DNA of 64,000 bases from a virus. This document shows, piece by piece, positions 33,750 through 42,247 of this stretch. The stretch covers positions 44,691-108,690 of IMG/VR virus record IMGVR_UViG_3300009156_000026; one strand, given 5' to 3'. The notes under the pieces are model-generated. The model had not been told where the DNA came from. It made no database searches and was given only the letters and a program-made list of their open reading frames with translations. Position 1 is the first letter of the stretch. Every line of letters starts with the position of its first letter. The position numbers and the translations under genes were made by a program.

Positions 33750-34661
33750 ATGCCAAGCAAGCAAGCATCGAAGGACCAGACTGCCAGCCCGCTCGGGAGC
33801 CTGCTGGCGGCGGCCGAGGCCCCAGCCGAGCAGGCTCCCCCCGGCTACCCGCCGACGGGGAGCCCCGACACCGACCAGGACGACGACGACCAGGACGACG
33901 TGGAGCTCCCTCCGCCCAACCCGCCGCACGGGGGCACGTCCAGGCGAGGCTTCCTGGGCGCAGCCGCCGCCGTGGTCGCGGGGGCGGCAGCGGCTGCTGC
34001 CCCGCAGGCAGCCGCAGCCGCCCCCGTCGAGGCCCCGGCCCAGGCCAGTGGCATGACCCCGACCATGGAGCAGATGGCGGCGTTCTTCACCCAGCTTATG
34101 GACCAGCGCGACGCCACCATGCTGGCCGAGCTCGACCGCCGAGTCTCGGCCATCCGAGCGGAGCTCCCGGTCCCGAACGGGGTCGCAACCGCGCCGGCCG
34201 AGATGGCCGCCCGGCCCGGCGAGTACCCGCCCGCCGTGGTCTTCCAGCAGCCGACCTACACCCAGCCGGAACAGACCAGGATCCCCGTGGCCCCGGCCAC
34301 CAGCCCCTGGCCACAGCCGGCCCCCGAGGCTATCGTCCAGCCTAGACAGCCACGAATGGTTGCATTTATTCCAAAGGAGGATCCGTACAACCCGCGCCAG
34401 ACGATGTTCCGTGGCTGGGTCAACGGGCGCGAGCTTCGGGCCCGCCGTGGCCAGATCATGATCGTCTCGCTCGGGACGGGCGTCGACTGGGCCAAAAACG
34501 GCCATGGCAACTGCGTGGATATCGCAGCGATGCAAGGTGTCGGCACGGTCGAGCCACTGAACGTGCCCCAGCAGCCCGACTTCAGCCGCCCCAGCAACTG
34601 GGACGGCATGCCGTTGAACAACCGCTCGTCGATCCCGATCCACGGCGGGCTGTACGCCTGA
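33750..34661 (+). CDS. Capsid-region protein with twin-arginine-like segment, 303 aa
   Basis: The first 60 residues are Pro-rich and acidic (TDQDDDDQDD). Then SRRGFLG (Arg65, Arg66) is followed by about 18 Ala/Val residues and AQA sites, which looks exactly like a Tat signal peptide with its h-region and a cleavage-like site, but it is internal rather than N-terminal. Residues 110-135 are a helical segment and 190-303 an ordered domain (VAFIPKEDPYNPRQTMFRGW and onwards) with many aromatic residues. It may be a virion protein with a membrane-inserting hydrophobic segment. Secretion is unlikely unless an internal start is used. The start ATG has only a weak AGGT site. Confidence 0.65.
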   Translation: MPSKQASKDQTASPLGSLLAAAEAPAEQAPPGYPPTGSPDTDQDDDDQDDVELPPPNPPHGGTSRRGFLGAAAAVVAGAAAAAAPQAAAAAPVEAPAQASGMTPTMEQMAAFFTQLMDQRDATMLAELDRRVSAIRAELPVPNGVATAPAEMAARPGEYPPAVVFQQPTYTQPEQTRIPVAPATSPWPQPAPEAIVQPRQPRMVAFIPKEDPYNPRQTMFRGWVNGRELRARRGQIMIVSLGTGVDWAKNGHGNCVDIAAMQGVGTVEPLNVPQQPDFSRPSNWDGMPLNNRSSIPIHGGLYA

Positions 34662-34669
34662 ACTGGTGC

Positions 34670-34718
34670 CCCGGGTGGGCGGGCGCCGCAGCGCCCCTCC
34701 CCAGTCCACCCACCCGGG
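34670..34718. terminator. Hairpin between convergent genes
   Basis: CCCGGGTGGG (34670-34679) pairs with CCCACCCGGG (34709-34718). A smaller stem GGGCGC/GCGCCC lies in the loop. It sits between the stop of the + strand gene at 34661 and the stop of the - strand HNH gene at 34730, so it can serve both directions. Confidence 0.6.
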
Positions 34719-34729
34719 CCCAGACCCTC

Positions 34730-35284
34730 CTACGCGGTTAGGTGAGGACAGATACCGTGGTTCCAGTGACGGCCGGCATTGCAGTTGAAGCAGAGCACGC
34801 GGATGCCCAGGTCGGTGGGGTACCCATGCCTGCGCAGCCAGCCGTACATGACGGCGCCGCCCTGGAAGTTTCCACCGTTCACCCGCTTACGGTGCTCCCC
34901 ACCGTCGTCGTTGACGTGGTCGAGCGTCAGGAACCCGAGGATGCGCTCGTCGCAGCAGGCGCAGCGCGGTGGATCGCCGCCGTAGGCCGTCAGGCAACGC
35001 AGCTTGTCGTGCTGGTGGAACTGGCGCTTCCGCTCGCTACGGCAGGCGCGACAGATGGACAGGAAGCCGGACGAGTGCCGCTTCAGGTCCGTGCTGGGGA
35101 TCCAGTGCTCACGGGTCAGCGGCTTGAGCAGGCCGCAGTCGTTGCAGGGCCAGTCGGCGCCGGCGACCTTCTGTGGCTGATCCAGGAACTGACAGTCCCG
35201 CGAGCAGTAGGCACGCTTGTAGAGCTTGGCGGGCTGGCGGCGAACGGGTTTTCCGCACCGTGAACAGATACACTGGACAGGCAC
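34730..35284 (-). CDS. HNH homing endonuclease, 184 aa
   Basis: The - strand reads against its neighbours. The chosen start is the GTG at 35284, 7 nt after GGGAGGGG. The frame is open far upstream but reads there as a shadow of the next gene. The N-terminal half carries Cys pairs (CICSRC, YCSRDC, CNDC, CRAC). The C-terminal half has RCACCDERILGFLTLDHVND followed by DGGEHRKR, then RVLCFNCNAGRHWNHGICPH, the zinc-stabilised HNH fold with the catalytic DH in LDHVND and the N-x-x-x-H end. Free-standing HNH genes of this type cut a related allele and spread by repair. Inserted between the head and tail genes, it is probably a mobile gene. Confidence 0.85.
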   Translation of the reverse strand: MPVQCICSRCGKPVRRQPAKLYKRAYCSRDCQFLDQPQKVAGADWPCNDCGLLKPLTREHWIPSTDLKRHSSGFLSICRACRSERKRQFHQHDKLRCLTAYGGDPPRCACCDERILGFLTLDHVNDDGGEHRKRVNGGNFQGGAVMYGWLRRHGYPTDLGIRVLCFNCNAGRHWNHGICPHLTA

Positions 35285-35377
35285 CGCGACCCCTCCCAAG
35301 GCTTCGTGGTGACACCCCCGGGCCATCCCAAGTGGCGCCGGGGATTTCTGCGTCCATCGTAGCAGGGGGGTACTGAT

Positions 35378-36886
35378 TTGCCCACCTTGGACGAATATCG
35401 AAGAAGAACACTGGAGGAGGAGGGCGGCGTCCTCGGGGTCCTCCAGACGACCGTCACGCTCGACCCCGACCTGACCGACCGCGACGCCGCCCGATCGGTG
35501 ATCTCCGCCCGTCTCTACGACGATGAGAAGCTGTCGGGCGCCTACGGCAGCCAGTACGTCTGGGTCCCCAGGTGGTCCGACCAGCGGCGGACGCTCCAGC
35601 GCGGCTACCGCGTGCGCTACGCCTCGATCTACAGCCCGCCGGACTCGGGATCGTACCGCCTCCAGTTCTACGGCTACGGCCAGACCCGCGAGATGCCGCA
35701 CGCGACCGCCCCCAGAGCGGTCGAGCAGGAGATCAGGCGGCTGGACCCGGACCTCTCGGGGGTCGACGTCGAGGAGGACCCGCTGGGCCTGCTCCTGCAC
35801 CTCGACTTCCGCGTCGGGGTCGGCGCCACGGCCGGGCGGATGGTCGCTCAGGGCGGCGTCGGGATCGCCCTGGTCAACCGCGACTTCTCGCAGGCGCTGA
35901 CCAGGGGTACACGGATCCTGCTCTCGCCCAGGATGCCGTTCGAGACCGAGGATGAGCTCCTCGGCTTGCATCAGTGCATCAATCTGGCCCTGTCCGACAT
36001 CCGCGAGCCGGATCTCTTGCCGGTGGTCTCGCCGTACCCGTCGACCCAGCGTCCGTCGGTCGTCAGGCTGAGAGACCTCGCGCCCTGGCTGGAAGCGGAC
36101 ATGGTGACGGGCTTCTTCGCCCCGACCGACCACGTCTCGGTGACCTGCTTCCGCCCGCCGTCAAGCGGCACCTACCTGCTCCAGCCCGTGACCGCGATCG
36201 AGTGGTCACCGACCCCGACCCCGCTCGCCTACAACGCCACGGGCGCCGAGATCGAGGCCCAGCTTGCCTCGGTCGGCGCGATCGGGCGGATCCGGGTCGA
36301 GCCGCAGGGCCTCTCCCCCCAGTTCGACCTGATCTGGCAGACGATGCACCATCAGGCGACCTTCCTGGCATCCTCGGGGGCGATCGTCGGCTACTCCTCG
36401 GAGCGGCTCCACGATCCGTACCCGACCTCGATCGCGCCGTCCTACATGGGCGACTTCGAGGCCGACACGTTCAGCGATCCCGGCTACCCGGCCGATCAGT
36501 CCTGGTTCGTCGGCTGCCGCCGTCCGTCGTCGACCCGCATCTGCCCCCAGACCTACCCGTACAAGGCGGACGGCAGCCCCGACCAGAGTAAGGAGCCGAT
36601 CCCCGGCACCTACTGGGTCGAGTCGGTCTCGGGGCTGGTCCACGACCTCGATCAGGCCCGCCCGCCCGTCGAGGTGGTCGCCCCGGCCGCGCTGCGCTAC
36701 GCCTGCATGGCGCTGGCCAACGTCTCGCCGGCCGGCGAGGCCGCCCGCTGGGAGGCCCTGGCCCAGAAGCAGGCGATGCATGCCGCCGCCCGCGTGGTCT
36801 ACGGCAAGCAGCTTCGGCACGGCTACTCGACGCTGGGCCCATCGTGGCCGCCCCTCGACGGCAGCCGGGGGTTCTGGCTGCCGTGA
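35378..36886 (+). CDS. Hypothetical head-tail or tail protein, 502 aa
   Basis: It starts at a TTG 7 nt after CAGGGGGGT. No ATG gives a good alternative without losing the charged N-terminus (LDEYRRRTLEEEGG). The protein looks mainly beta-structured with aromatic residues, such as LQRGYRVRYASIYSPPDSGS, then FYGYGQTREMP, and a C-terminal helix (WEALAQKQAMHAAARVVYGK). It has no linker-like low complexity, unlike the genes upstream of the capsid. Lying between the HNH insertion and a large tail gene, it is likely a connector or tail-tube component. No family was recognised. Confidence 0.7.
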   Translation: MPTLDEYRRRTLEEEGGVLGVLQTTVTLDPDLTDRDAARSVISARLYDDEKLSGAYGSQYVWVPRWSDQRRTLQRGYRVRYASIYSPPDSGSYRLQFYGYGQTREMPHATAPRAVEQEIRRLDPDLSGVDVEEDPLGLLLHLDFRVGVGATAGRMVAQGGVGIALVNRDFSQALTRGTRILLSPRMPFETEDELLGLHQCINLALSDIREPDLLPVVSPYPSTQRPSVVRLRDLAPWLEADMVTGFFAPTDHVSVTCFRPPSSGTYLLQPVTAIEWSPTPTPLAYNATGAEIEAQLASVGAIGRIRVEPQGLSPQFDLIWQTMHHQATFLASSGAIVGYSSERLHDPYPTSIAPSYMGDFEADTFSDPGYPADQSWFVGCRRPSSTRICPQTYPYKADGSPDQSKEPIPGTYWVESVSGLVHDLDQARPPVEVVAPAALRYACMALANVSPAGEAARWEALAQKQAMHAAARVVYGKQLRHGYSTLGPSWPPLDGSRGFWLP

Positions 36887-36921
36887 CACGGGAGCGAGCG
36901 AAGCGAGGGGGCCCGTAGTTC

Positions 36922-39075
36922 GTGAGACGAGTTGCATTAGATGGATATGACATGACCATCGACGGAAGGATTGGCCTCAATCTGTTCCGCGATGGCAAGC
37001 GGCCGGCCGTGCTGGGCGGCAAGTTCGGACCGTCGGAGCAGATGCGCAACCCCGGCGCGCTTGAGCAGGCGGTCGTCCTGGATCGCCTGGACGGCGGGGT
37101 GGGTGCGGTCGAGCGGCAGGTCCCGAACACCTACCCATTAGCGATCGACGGCTGTACGCGGTTCGGACGGGCCTGGACGCCGTCAGGGTACATCACCGAC
37201 CTGCCGCCGCTCGCTCCCTTCGACCTCGTGCCACCCGGCACGATCACCGGGCTGCTGCCGTTTCGAGGGGTGCTGCTGGTCGGGGCGGGGCGGGTCATCT
37301 ACGGGGTTGGCCCCGACGAGCTCGACGTCGCGATCCCGCTCGGGGTGCTGGCGAACCCGAACGAGGTCGTCTGCGACATGGTCGAGTTCCAGGGCCTGTT
37401 GTGCATCGGCACGACCAACACCCTCTCGGGCCAGCCCGGCCACCTGTACATCTGGGACGGGACCGCGCTGGCCTCCGGCACCACGATCGCCCAGCACCTC
37501 TACAAGACGTATCAGGTGATCGACGACCTCGGGTCCTCTCGACTGGTCGGCAACAACACCCTCTTCACGTTCAAGTTCATCGCGGCCACGGACCCGCCGG
37601 GCTCGGTCACGATGATCGACTTCCTGCTCGATGGGTCCAACTGGGTCGGCCCGGCCGGCACCAACGGCTATCAGGTCGGGGACACCTCGGCCCCGATCAC
37701 CAACATCGGTGGCTCCCCGCTGGTCGTCTTCTTCGCCAAGACCGATGGCGTCTACCACGTCGGCCCGGACGGACGGGCCGCCCGCATCGTCGACTGGTCG
37801 GACTCCCAGCACCGCACCAATGGGCAGGTCTTCAAGTTCGCCTACGGTGGGATGTACGCCTCCAACTTCCGCTGGGGGCTGGTCCGTGTGGACGTGGCCA
37901 ACCTCCAAGTCCAATGGCAAACCAACGCCTGTGGGCCCGGCGTCAACCTGCCACGGGTGGTGCCATCGACCGGGCTGGTGACGGCGATCACGCTCGACGG
38001 CGAGTGGATCGTGATCGCCCAGTGGAACGGGCGCGACTCGTACACCTTCTACGCCCGCCCGGTGGAGATCACCGAGCGGGTCGCGATGATCAACATTGCC
38101 TCGCCCCAGGCGTTGAACTGGCACGGGTCCGAGGGGACGTTCTGGGGCAAGCAGGTGACCCAGCTTGAGGTGGTGGTGCTGGGCTCTGGGACAAGCGAGC
38201 GCCCGCTGCTGTTCGTTGGCTGGCAGCGGCCCGACGGGACACCCGGACTCTCGCACGTCAGCCTGCCGAAGCTCGGGACGCCGCTGGAAGACTGGCTCGT
38301 CGGCGGTCCACACCGCTTCCAGCCGTCAAGCTGGCTCTACTTTCCGAGGCAGGACTGGGGCGATGAGCGCGGCGGGCCGTTCGGCGGCTGGGCCAGCGTC
38401 AGAAAAGTCTTCAACAGGTTGGATCTCTCGGCCGACTACCTGGAGCGGTACGCCTGCTGGGTGGACGCCTACATGGCGAACACGGGCGGCCATGGCCTGT
38501 TCTACGACCGCGCGCTCTCCGACGGGGAGGACGGCTACGACCCGCTGCGCCCGACTCTCTGGACGGGGGTCGGGCGGTTCGACGAAGGGGATCGGATCTC
38601 GATGGTCCCCGGCAAAACGATCCAGTCGGGCCTCAAGGCGGCCCTGATGCTCAGGGGCCACTGCGAGCCGAACCACCCGTTTGCGTTCTACGGGGCGAAA
38701 TTGCGCGGCACCCCGATGATTGAGCAGAGCGAGCGGCGGCAGTACCGGGTGACGTTCGGGCGCTCCCGCAAGGCCAACCAGGGCCAGGACCACCGCGAGA
38801 TCTTGTCGATCATGAACGAGATGTGGGCCTTGCAGTGGGCCGACCCGGTCTCGCTCAGCGATCAGTACCGGCTGCCGCTGGTGGTCGATGTCGAGCCGAC
38901 CATGAGCTACGAAGACACCACGGAGCCGAGCACGGGCGAGCCGACCGTCGTCGTCACGTTCACCTGTCGGGTCGTCAGAAGAGGGTTCTTCTGGGGCGCC
39001 GGGTACAGGTGGGGTGGCGAGATCGTTTGGAGCGGCGGCGGCCCGACGATGGGCCCGCCACCGCCGACGGAGTGA
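36922..39075 (+). CDS. Large tail structural protein, 717 aa
   Basis: A GTG start follows CGAGGGGGCCCG at about 10 nt. The protein has repeated beta segments of the kind found in propeller or tube proteins, for example VPPGTITGLLPFRGVLLVGA followed by GRVIYGVG, GLLCIGTTNTLSGQPGHLYI followed by WDG, and TLDGEWIVIAQWNGRDSYTF. The WDG/WNGRD turns recur about every 50-60 residues. The C-terminal third includes YGAKLRGTPMIEQSERRQYR followed by VTFGRSR. It ends Gly/Pro-rich. It is likely a major tail/nozzle-type protein of a short-tailed phage, inferred from position and fold type only. Confidence 0.65.
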   Translation: MRRVALDGYDMTIDGRIGLNLFRDGKRPAVLGGKFGPSEQMRNPGALEQAVVLDRLDGGVGAVERQVPNTYPLAIDGCTRFGRAWTPSGYITDLPPLAPFDLVPPGTITGLLPFRGVLLVGAGRVIYGVGPDELDVAIPLGVLANPNEVVCDMVEFQGLLCIGTTNTLSGQPGHLYIWDGTALASGTTIAQHLYKTYQVIDDLGSSRLVGNNTLFTFKFIAATDPPGSVTMIDFLLDGSNWVGPAGTNGYQVGDTSAPITNIGGSPLVVFFAKTDGVYHVGPDGRAARIVDWSDSQHRTNGQVFKFAYGGMYASNFRWGLVRVDVANLQVQWQTNACGPGVNLPRVVPSTGLVTAITLDGEWIVIAQWNGRDSYTFYARPVEITERVAMINIASPQALNWHGSEGTFWGKQVTQLEVVVLGSGTSERPLLFVGWQRPDGTPGLSHVSLPKLGTPLEDWLVGGPHRFQPSSWLYFPRQDWGDERGGPFGGWASVRKVFNRLDLSADYLERYACWVDAYMANTGGHGLFYDRALSDGEDGYDPLRPTLWTGVGRFDEGDRISMVPGKTIQSGLKAALMLRGHCEPNHPFAFYGAKLRGTPMIEQSERRQYRVTFGRSRKANQGQDHREILSIMNEMWALQWADPVSLSDQYRLPLVVDVEPTMSYEDTTEPSTGEPTVVVTFTCRVVRRGFFWGAGYRWGGEIVWSGGGPTMGPPPPTE

Positions 39076-39147
39076 TGTGACATGCGGCTACCATGAGGGT
39101 GAGGGGTGGGTCGTACGGACTCCCCACCGCCTCCTCACGCACCTGGG

Positions 39148-39183
39148 ACCCGTCGGTTGTGCGGCCGACGGGTTCTTCGTTTG
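39148..39183 (+). terminator. Intrinsic-type terminator after the large tail gene
   Basis: ACCCGTCGG (39148-39156) and CCGACGGGT (39165-39173) pair perfectly around an 8-nt loop and are followed by TCTTCGTTT, a moderately U-rich tail. Confidence 0.7.
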
Positions 39184-39199
39184 TGGCGGTAGCTTGTCG
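39180..39199 (+). promoter_or_regulatory. 20-nt intergenic repeat, copy B
   Basis: It is identical over 20 nt to 2016-2035 and directly follows a terminator, 60 nt before the next gene, the position expected of a promoter element. Both copies are also followed by GGGTCCCC and GCAGGT, at different spacing. Confidence 0.5.
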
Positions 39200-39258
39200 T
39201 CCGGCAATCTGGCAGGGTCCCCGCAGGTGCGCAGCGCTGGCTGCTGCGGAGGGGGACG

Positions 39259-39725
39259 ATGGCCGAGCCGGTCCAGCCCAGAGAAGGGGACGTCGCGTTC
39301 GCGGTCAGTGTTGCGACGCTCTACGACCTGACGATCGGGCGGGTCGCCTGGGACGTCAGGCTGACCCGCTGGAGCTCGCCCGACAAGGCGACGTTGACGC
39401 TGGCGAACAGGACCCCCGGCGGCCCGGTCTTGAACATCCTGCCGTGGGACTTCTACCTGACCCCGCCGGGCCACCCGCTGCCGCCGCCGATCCTGTCGAT
39501 CTCGAACGACGGCATCTCGTCGATGCGGGTCGGCGGCTACATCGACCTGCTGGAGCAGGCGTCGGCGCCGGCTGCCCGGCGGCGGGCTCAGACACGCTGC
39601 GGATGTACTACCAGGGCGACCGTCTCTGGTTCAAGCTCGACGGCGTAGACGACCCGTTCGAGATCCCGATCGGGGAGGCGCCCGGCCCGTCCGCCCGCTA
39701 CGCGTTCTGGATGGGGGGCGGCTGA
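39259..39725 (+). CDS. Tail-fibre-type protein split by an apparent frameshift
   Basis: The ATG at 39259 follows GGAGGGGG. The starting frame reads sensibly to about 39575 (GGYIDLLEQASAP) and then turns Arg/Ser/Thr-rich until a stop at 39648. From about 39585 the -1 frame reads SDTLRMYYQGDRLWFKLDGV and on to a stop at 39725. Joined, they give EQASAP...LRMYYQGDRLWFKLDG, the phrase often seen in phage tail fibres (EQ-x-SAP...LY-x-K-x-G-x-L-x-x-K). No canonical -1 slippery heptamer is present. One lost C in GCTGCCCGG would restore the frame, so a mutation, a sequencing error or unusual recoding are all possible. Confidence 0.6.
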
Positions 39726-39726
39726 G

Positions 39727-40104
39727 ATGCCTGAGTTTCCAGACCGTCTGTGTGACAACGAGCTTTCCCGTCGGCCAGCCGCCAACGCCTACAAGCTGTA
39801 CTACACCGCCACCTCCGCAGCCTACTTCGGGATGGGCGTGGCCAACACCACCACCGGCGACCTGCACGTCTCGGTCTTCCTGATCCCGGCCGCCGAGGTC
39901 GGCTGGTCCGAGCCGTCCGCGCCCCCGCCGTACACCGAGATCGTCAGCCGCAAGCTGATCGAGGCCGACGCCACGCAGAGCGAGCCCTGGGAGATGCCCA
40001 ACTGCGTGCTGCGGAGCGGCGACAAGATCGCCGTCTTCACCGACGTCGTGGGCGCCAACTTCAACGGCCACGGCATCCGCATCACGGGCGACCCGGTCCC
40101 ATGA
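39727..40104 (+). CDS. Hypothetical tail-region protein, 125 aa
   Basis: The start lies 1 nt after the preceding stop and the end overlaps the next ATG (ATGA). The protein is beta-rich and well ordered: AYKLYYTATSAAYFGMGVAN, then TTGDLHVSVFLIPAAEVGW, then CVLRSGDKIAVFTDVVGANF. It resembles small beta-sandwich tail accessory proteins (fibre-associated or baseplate). Located between the split fibre gene and the fibre at 40101. No family name can be given. Confidence 0.65.
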   Translation: MPEFPDRLCDNELSRRPAANAYKLYYTATSAAYFGMGVANTTTGDLHVSVFLIPAAEVGWSEPSAPPPYTEIVSRKLIEADATQSEPWEMPNCVLRSGDKIAVFTDVVGANFNGHGIRITGDPVP

Positions 40105-41597
40105 GCCGTGGCGCGACGCCGTACGCCACCCGTGGGACGACCCTGGCGCTGCCGAAGGGGACGCTGGAGAACCCGGCCCTGCGGCTGGGCGGCGAGCGGC
40201 TGGGCCTCTATCGGGTGGCGCCCGCGCGGCTGGGACTGGGCGTCAACAGGTTCCGCGCCGTCGAGGTGGCCGAGCAGGGCACGATCGTGCGCTCGAACGC
40301 CCCCGGGGCCGGCAACGTCGCCCCGCTGGCGTTTGCTCGCGCCAACCCGACCACCGACGACGGCCAGGAGACGGCGCTCGATAGCTTCGAGGGGACCCAG
40401 CTTCGCGGGCGGCTCGCGCTCTACCGCCAGGAGACGGGCAAGTACGGCTGGCGCCTGTACGGCTCGACGGGCGGGGCACTCACGACCGACCTGACCCTCA
40501 CGGGCGACGGCGACTTGACCACCCGTCGGGACCTCCACGCCGTCCGCGACGTCCGCGCCGACCGCGACCTCGTGGTGGCCGGGGCCGGCTCGGTCACAGG
40601 CCAGTTGACGCTCAATCAGGCGGTCAATCAGACGGCCCTGTCGATCCCGAACGGCAACGCCGTGCTCGGCGGCACGCTGCGGGTCACCGGCATGCTCTCC
40701 GCGAACGGCGGGATCACGCTGCCAGCGGGCGGGCTCTCGATCCCGGCCGGCGGCCTGAACGGCAACGTGATCCAGGCCCGCACGCTGGTGGGTACCCAGC
40801 TTGTCGTCGGCACGCTTGGGTCGAACGAGATCGCCGTCGGCGGCGTCCACGGCAACCGCCTCCAGGGCAACACGGTCACGACCAACGAGATCCAGGACGG
40901 CACGATCCTCGGGAGCGACATCAACGCCGGCACCAGCATCTCGGTCGCCGGGCTGACCGTCGGCGGGCTGGGCGCGACGCTCGGCGGCGTCGTGCGACTG
41001 ACGGGGGCTGGGTACGCCCTCCAGATCGACAACAGCATGAATGTCGGCAGTCAGGTCCTCGCCAACAGCCTGAGCGCGCTGAGCGCCACGCTCACGTCGA
41101 GCGGGGCCTCGGCCCTGGATGTTACCGGCGGCGGCAGCTTCGGCGGCTCGCTCAGGACCAACGGCAACCGCTTCTACCAGCAGGTCTCGGCCAGCGCCGT
41201 CTCCCAGATCATCAGCGGGGTGGTGCCCGGCGAGCGCCAGGAGATCCAGTTGTGGGGCTACAACGCCGGCGTGCAGGCCGTGATCGGGCTCGGGGCCGGG
41301 GCCGGCCAGTACATGGGCGGGTACGGCGACCTGTCGATCTACACCGCGACGGCCGGGGCGCTGCACTTCGGGGTCGCGAGCTCCCGTCGGATGTCGATCA
41401 CGGCCAGCGGCGACGTCAACATCGACGCGCGGCTGTTCACGACGGCCTACATCAGCTTCACGATCCCCGGCTCGCAGTCGATGGTCTTCGACATCTGGGG
41501 CAACACCTGCCTGTCCGCGTCGGGCGGGGCGATCGTGACCTACATGCAGATCCGGGTGGGCGGAAGCTTCTACAAGCTGGGCCTGCACGCCGTCTAA
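40101..41597 (+). CDS. Tail fibre or spike, probable receptor-binding protein, 498 aa
   Basis: After a basic N-terminus, residues 125-350 consist of short Gly/Thr/Asn-rich repeats such as LTGDGDLTTRRDL and LPAGGLSIPAGGLNGN, then VGTQLVVGTLGSNEIAVGGV, which predict a beta-helix or triple beta-fibre. The C-terminal 130 residues form a different, globular-looking domain (SQIISGVVPGERQEIQLWGY, ending IRVGGSFYKLGLHAV), the likely tip. It overlaps the upstream gene by 4 nt. Its position after tail genes and before the lysis cassette fits a host-recognition fibre. Confidence 0.75.
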   Translation: MSRGATPYATRGTTLALPKGTLENPALRLGGERLGLYRVAPARLGLGVNRFRAVEVAEQGTIVRSNAPGAGNVAPLAFARANPTTDDGQETALDSFEGTQLRGRLALYRQETGKYGWRLYGSTGGALTTDLTLTGDGDLTTRRDLHAVRDVRADRDLVVAGAGSVTGQLTLNQAVNQTALSIPNGNAVLGGTLRVTGMLSANGGITLPAGGLSIPAGGLNGNVIQARTLVGTQLVVGTLGSNEIAVGGVHGNRLQGNTVTTNEIQDGTILGSDINAGTSISVAGLTVGGLGATLGGVVRLTGAGYALQIDNSMNVGSQVLANSLSALSATLTSSGASALDVTGGGSFGGSLRTNGNRFYQQVSASAVSQIISGVVPGERQEIQLWGYNAGVQAVIGLGAGAGQYMGGYGDLSIYTATAGALHFGVASSRRMSITASGDVNIDARLFTTAYISFTIPGSQSMVFDIWGNTCLSASGGAIVTYMQIRVGGSFYKLGLHAV

Positions 41598-41625
41598 GTG
41601 CCTGCATCTCAGGCTTGGAGGATCC

Positions 41626-41976
41626 GTGGGCGAGGCGAAACGACGGCGGGAGCGGACGGCGCTGGCTGCGCAGATCGAGCCGTCCGAAGCGGCCTACCTG
41701 CGGCGGGTCCGAGCCCAGACCCAGGAGGCGGCCCGGATCGAGCAGCAGGCGGCCGAGCTCGAACAGCGGGCCGGGACGCTGCGGCGGACGGCGGTCGCGC
41801 TGTACGGGGCGCACGAGTCGTTCGTCGACCACCTGTGTGAGAAGTACGGCCTCGACCCCAAGACCGACCTGATCGATCCCGACACGGCCGCGATCACGCG
41901 GATGCCGGTGCTGGACCTCGACGAGGATGGGCTGCCCGCCGACGGGCAGCCCGTGAACGGGATGGTCAGGCCATGA
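41626..41976 (+). CDS. Small coiled-coil protein with MGEAKRR start, 116 aa
   Basis: A GTG start follows TTGGAGGATCC. The N-terminus MGEAKRRRERT is a phrase seen in many small phage proteins. Residues 20-65 are a coiled coil (RVRAQTQEAARIEQQAAELE). The C-terminus is acidic. Position between the fibre and the holin-like gene suggests a tail or lysis accessory, but the function is unknown. Confidence 0.65.
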   Translation: MGEAKRRRERTALAAQIEPSEAAYLRRVRAQTQEAARIEQQAAELEQRAGTLRRTAVALYGAHESFVDHLCEKYGLDPKTDLIDPDTAAITRMPVLDLDEDGLPADGQPVNGMVRP

Positions 41977-41989
41977 GGGATGCAGCCCG

Positions 41990-42247
41990 ATGATCGACTG
42001 GCCCGGCTGGGTGGAGAAGTTCACGTTGCCGGTCGCGATGCTGGCCGTCGCCACGGTGATCCTCTGGAAGTTCGTCGGGGCGACGCTCGATCGGGTCTTC
42101 AAGCTGTACGAGGCCCGCTTAGCTGCCCTGGAACGGCGCCTCGTGGCCGACGAGGCCCGGATCTCGGCGCTGGAGACCCAGCGCGACGAGCTCGTGATGC
42201 GGCTGCTCCCAAACATCGCCGCCGCACGGGGGGAGACGTCTCCGTGA
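41990..42247 (+). CDS. Holin-like small membrane protein, 85 aa
   Basis: One transmembrane segment (FTLPVAMLAVATVILWKFVG, residues 11-30) is followed by a charged coiled coil (LYEARLAALERRLVADEARI and onward). It directly precedes and overlaps the endolysin gene (GTGA junction), the usual holin position. Single-TM holins with a cytoplasmic coiled coil exist. An anti-holin or a membrane-anchored structural protein is the alternative. Confidence 0.6.
   Translation: MIDWPGWVEKFTLPVAMLAVATVILWKFVGATLDRVFKLYEARLAALERRLVADEARISALETQRDELVMRLLPNIAAARGETSP

Larger units (their letters stand above)
39076..39258 (+). promoter_or_regulatory. 183-base gap with terminator and 20-nt repeat
   Basis: No gene is seen. 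It holds the terminator at 39148-39173, the exact second copy of the 20-nt intergenic repeat at 39180-39199, and a GGGTCCCCGCAG...CTGCGGAGGGGG hairpin-like stretch (39215-39257) that also forms the Shine-Dalgarno for the next ATG. Confidence 0.5.

Noticed and set aside
39560-39600. Canonical programmed -1 frameshift site
   Set aside because: No X-XXY-YYZ heptamer is present in the needed frame, so recoding is only one of several options.
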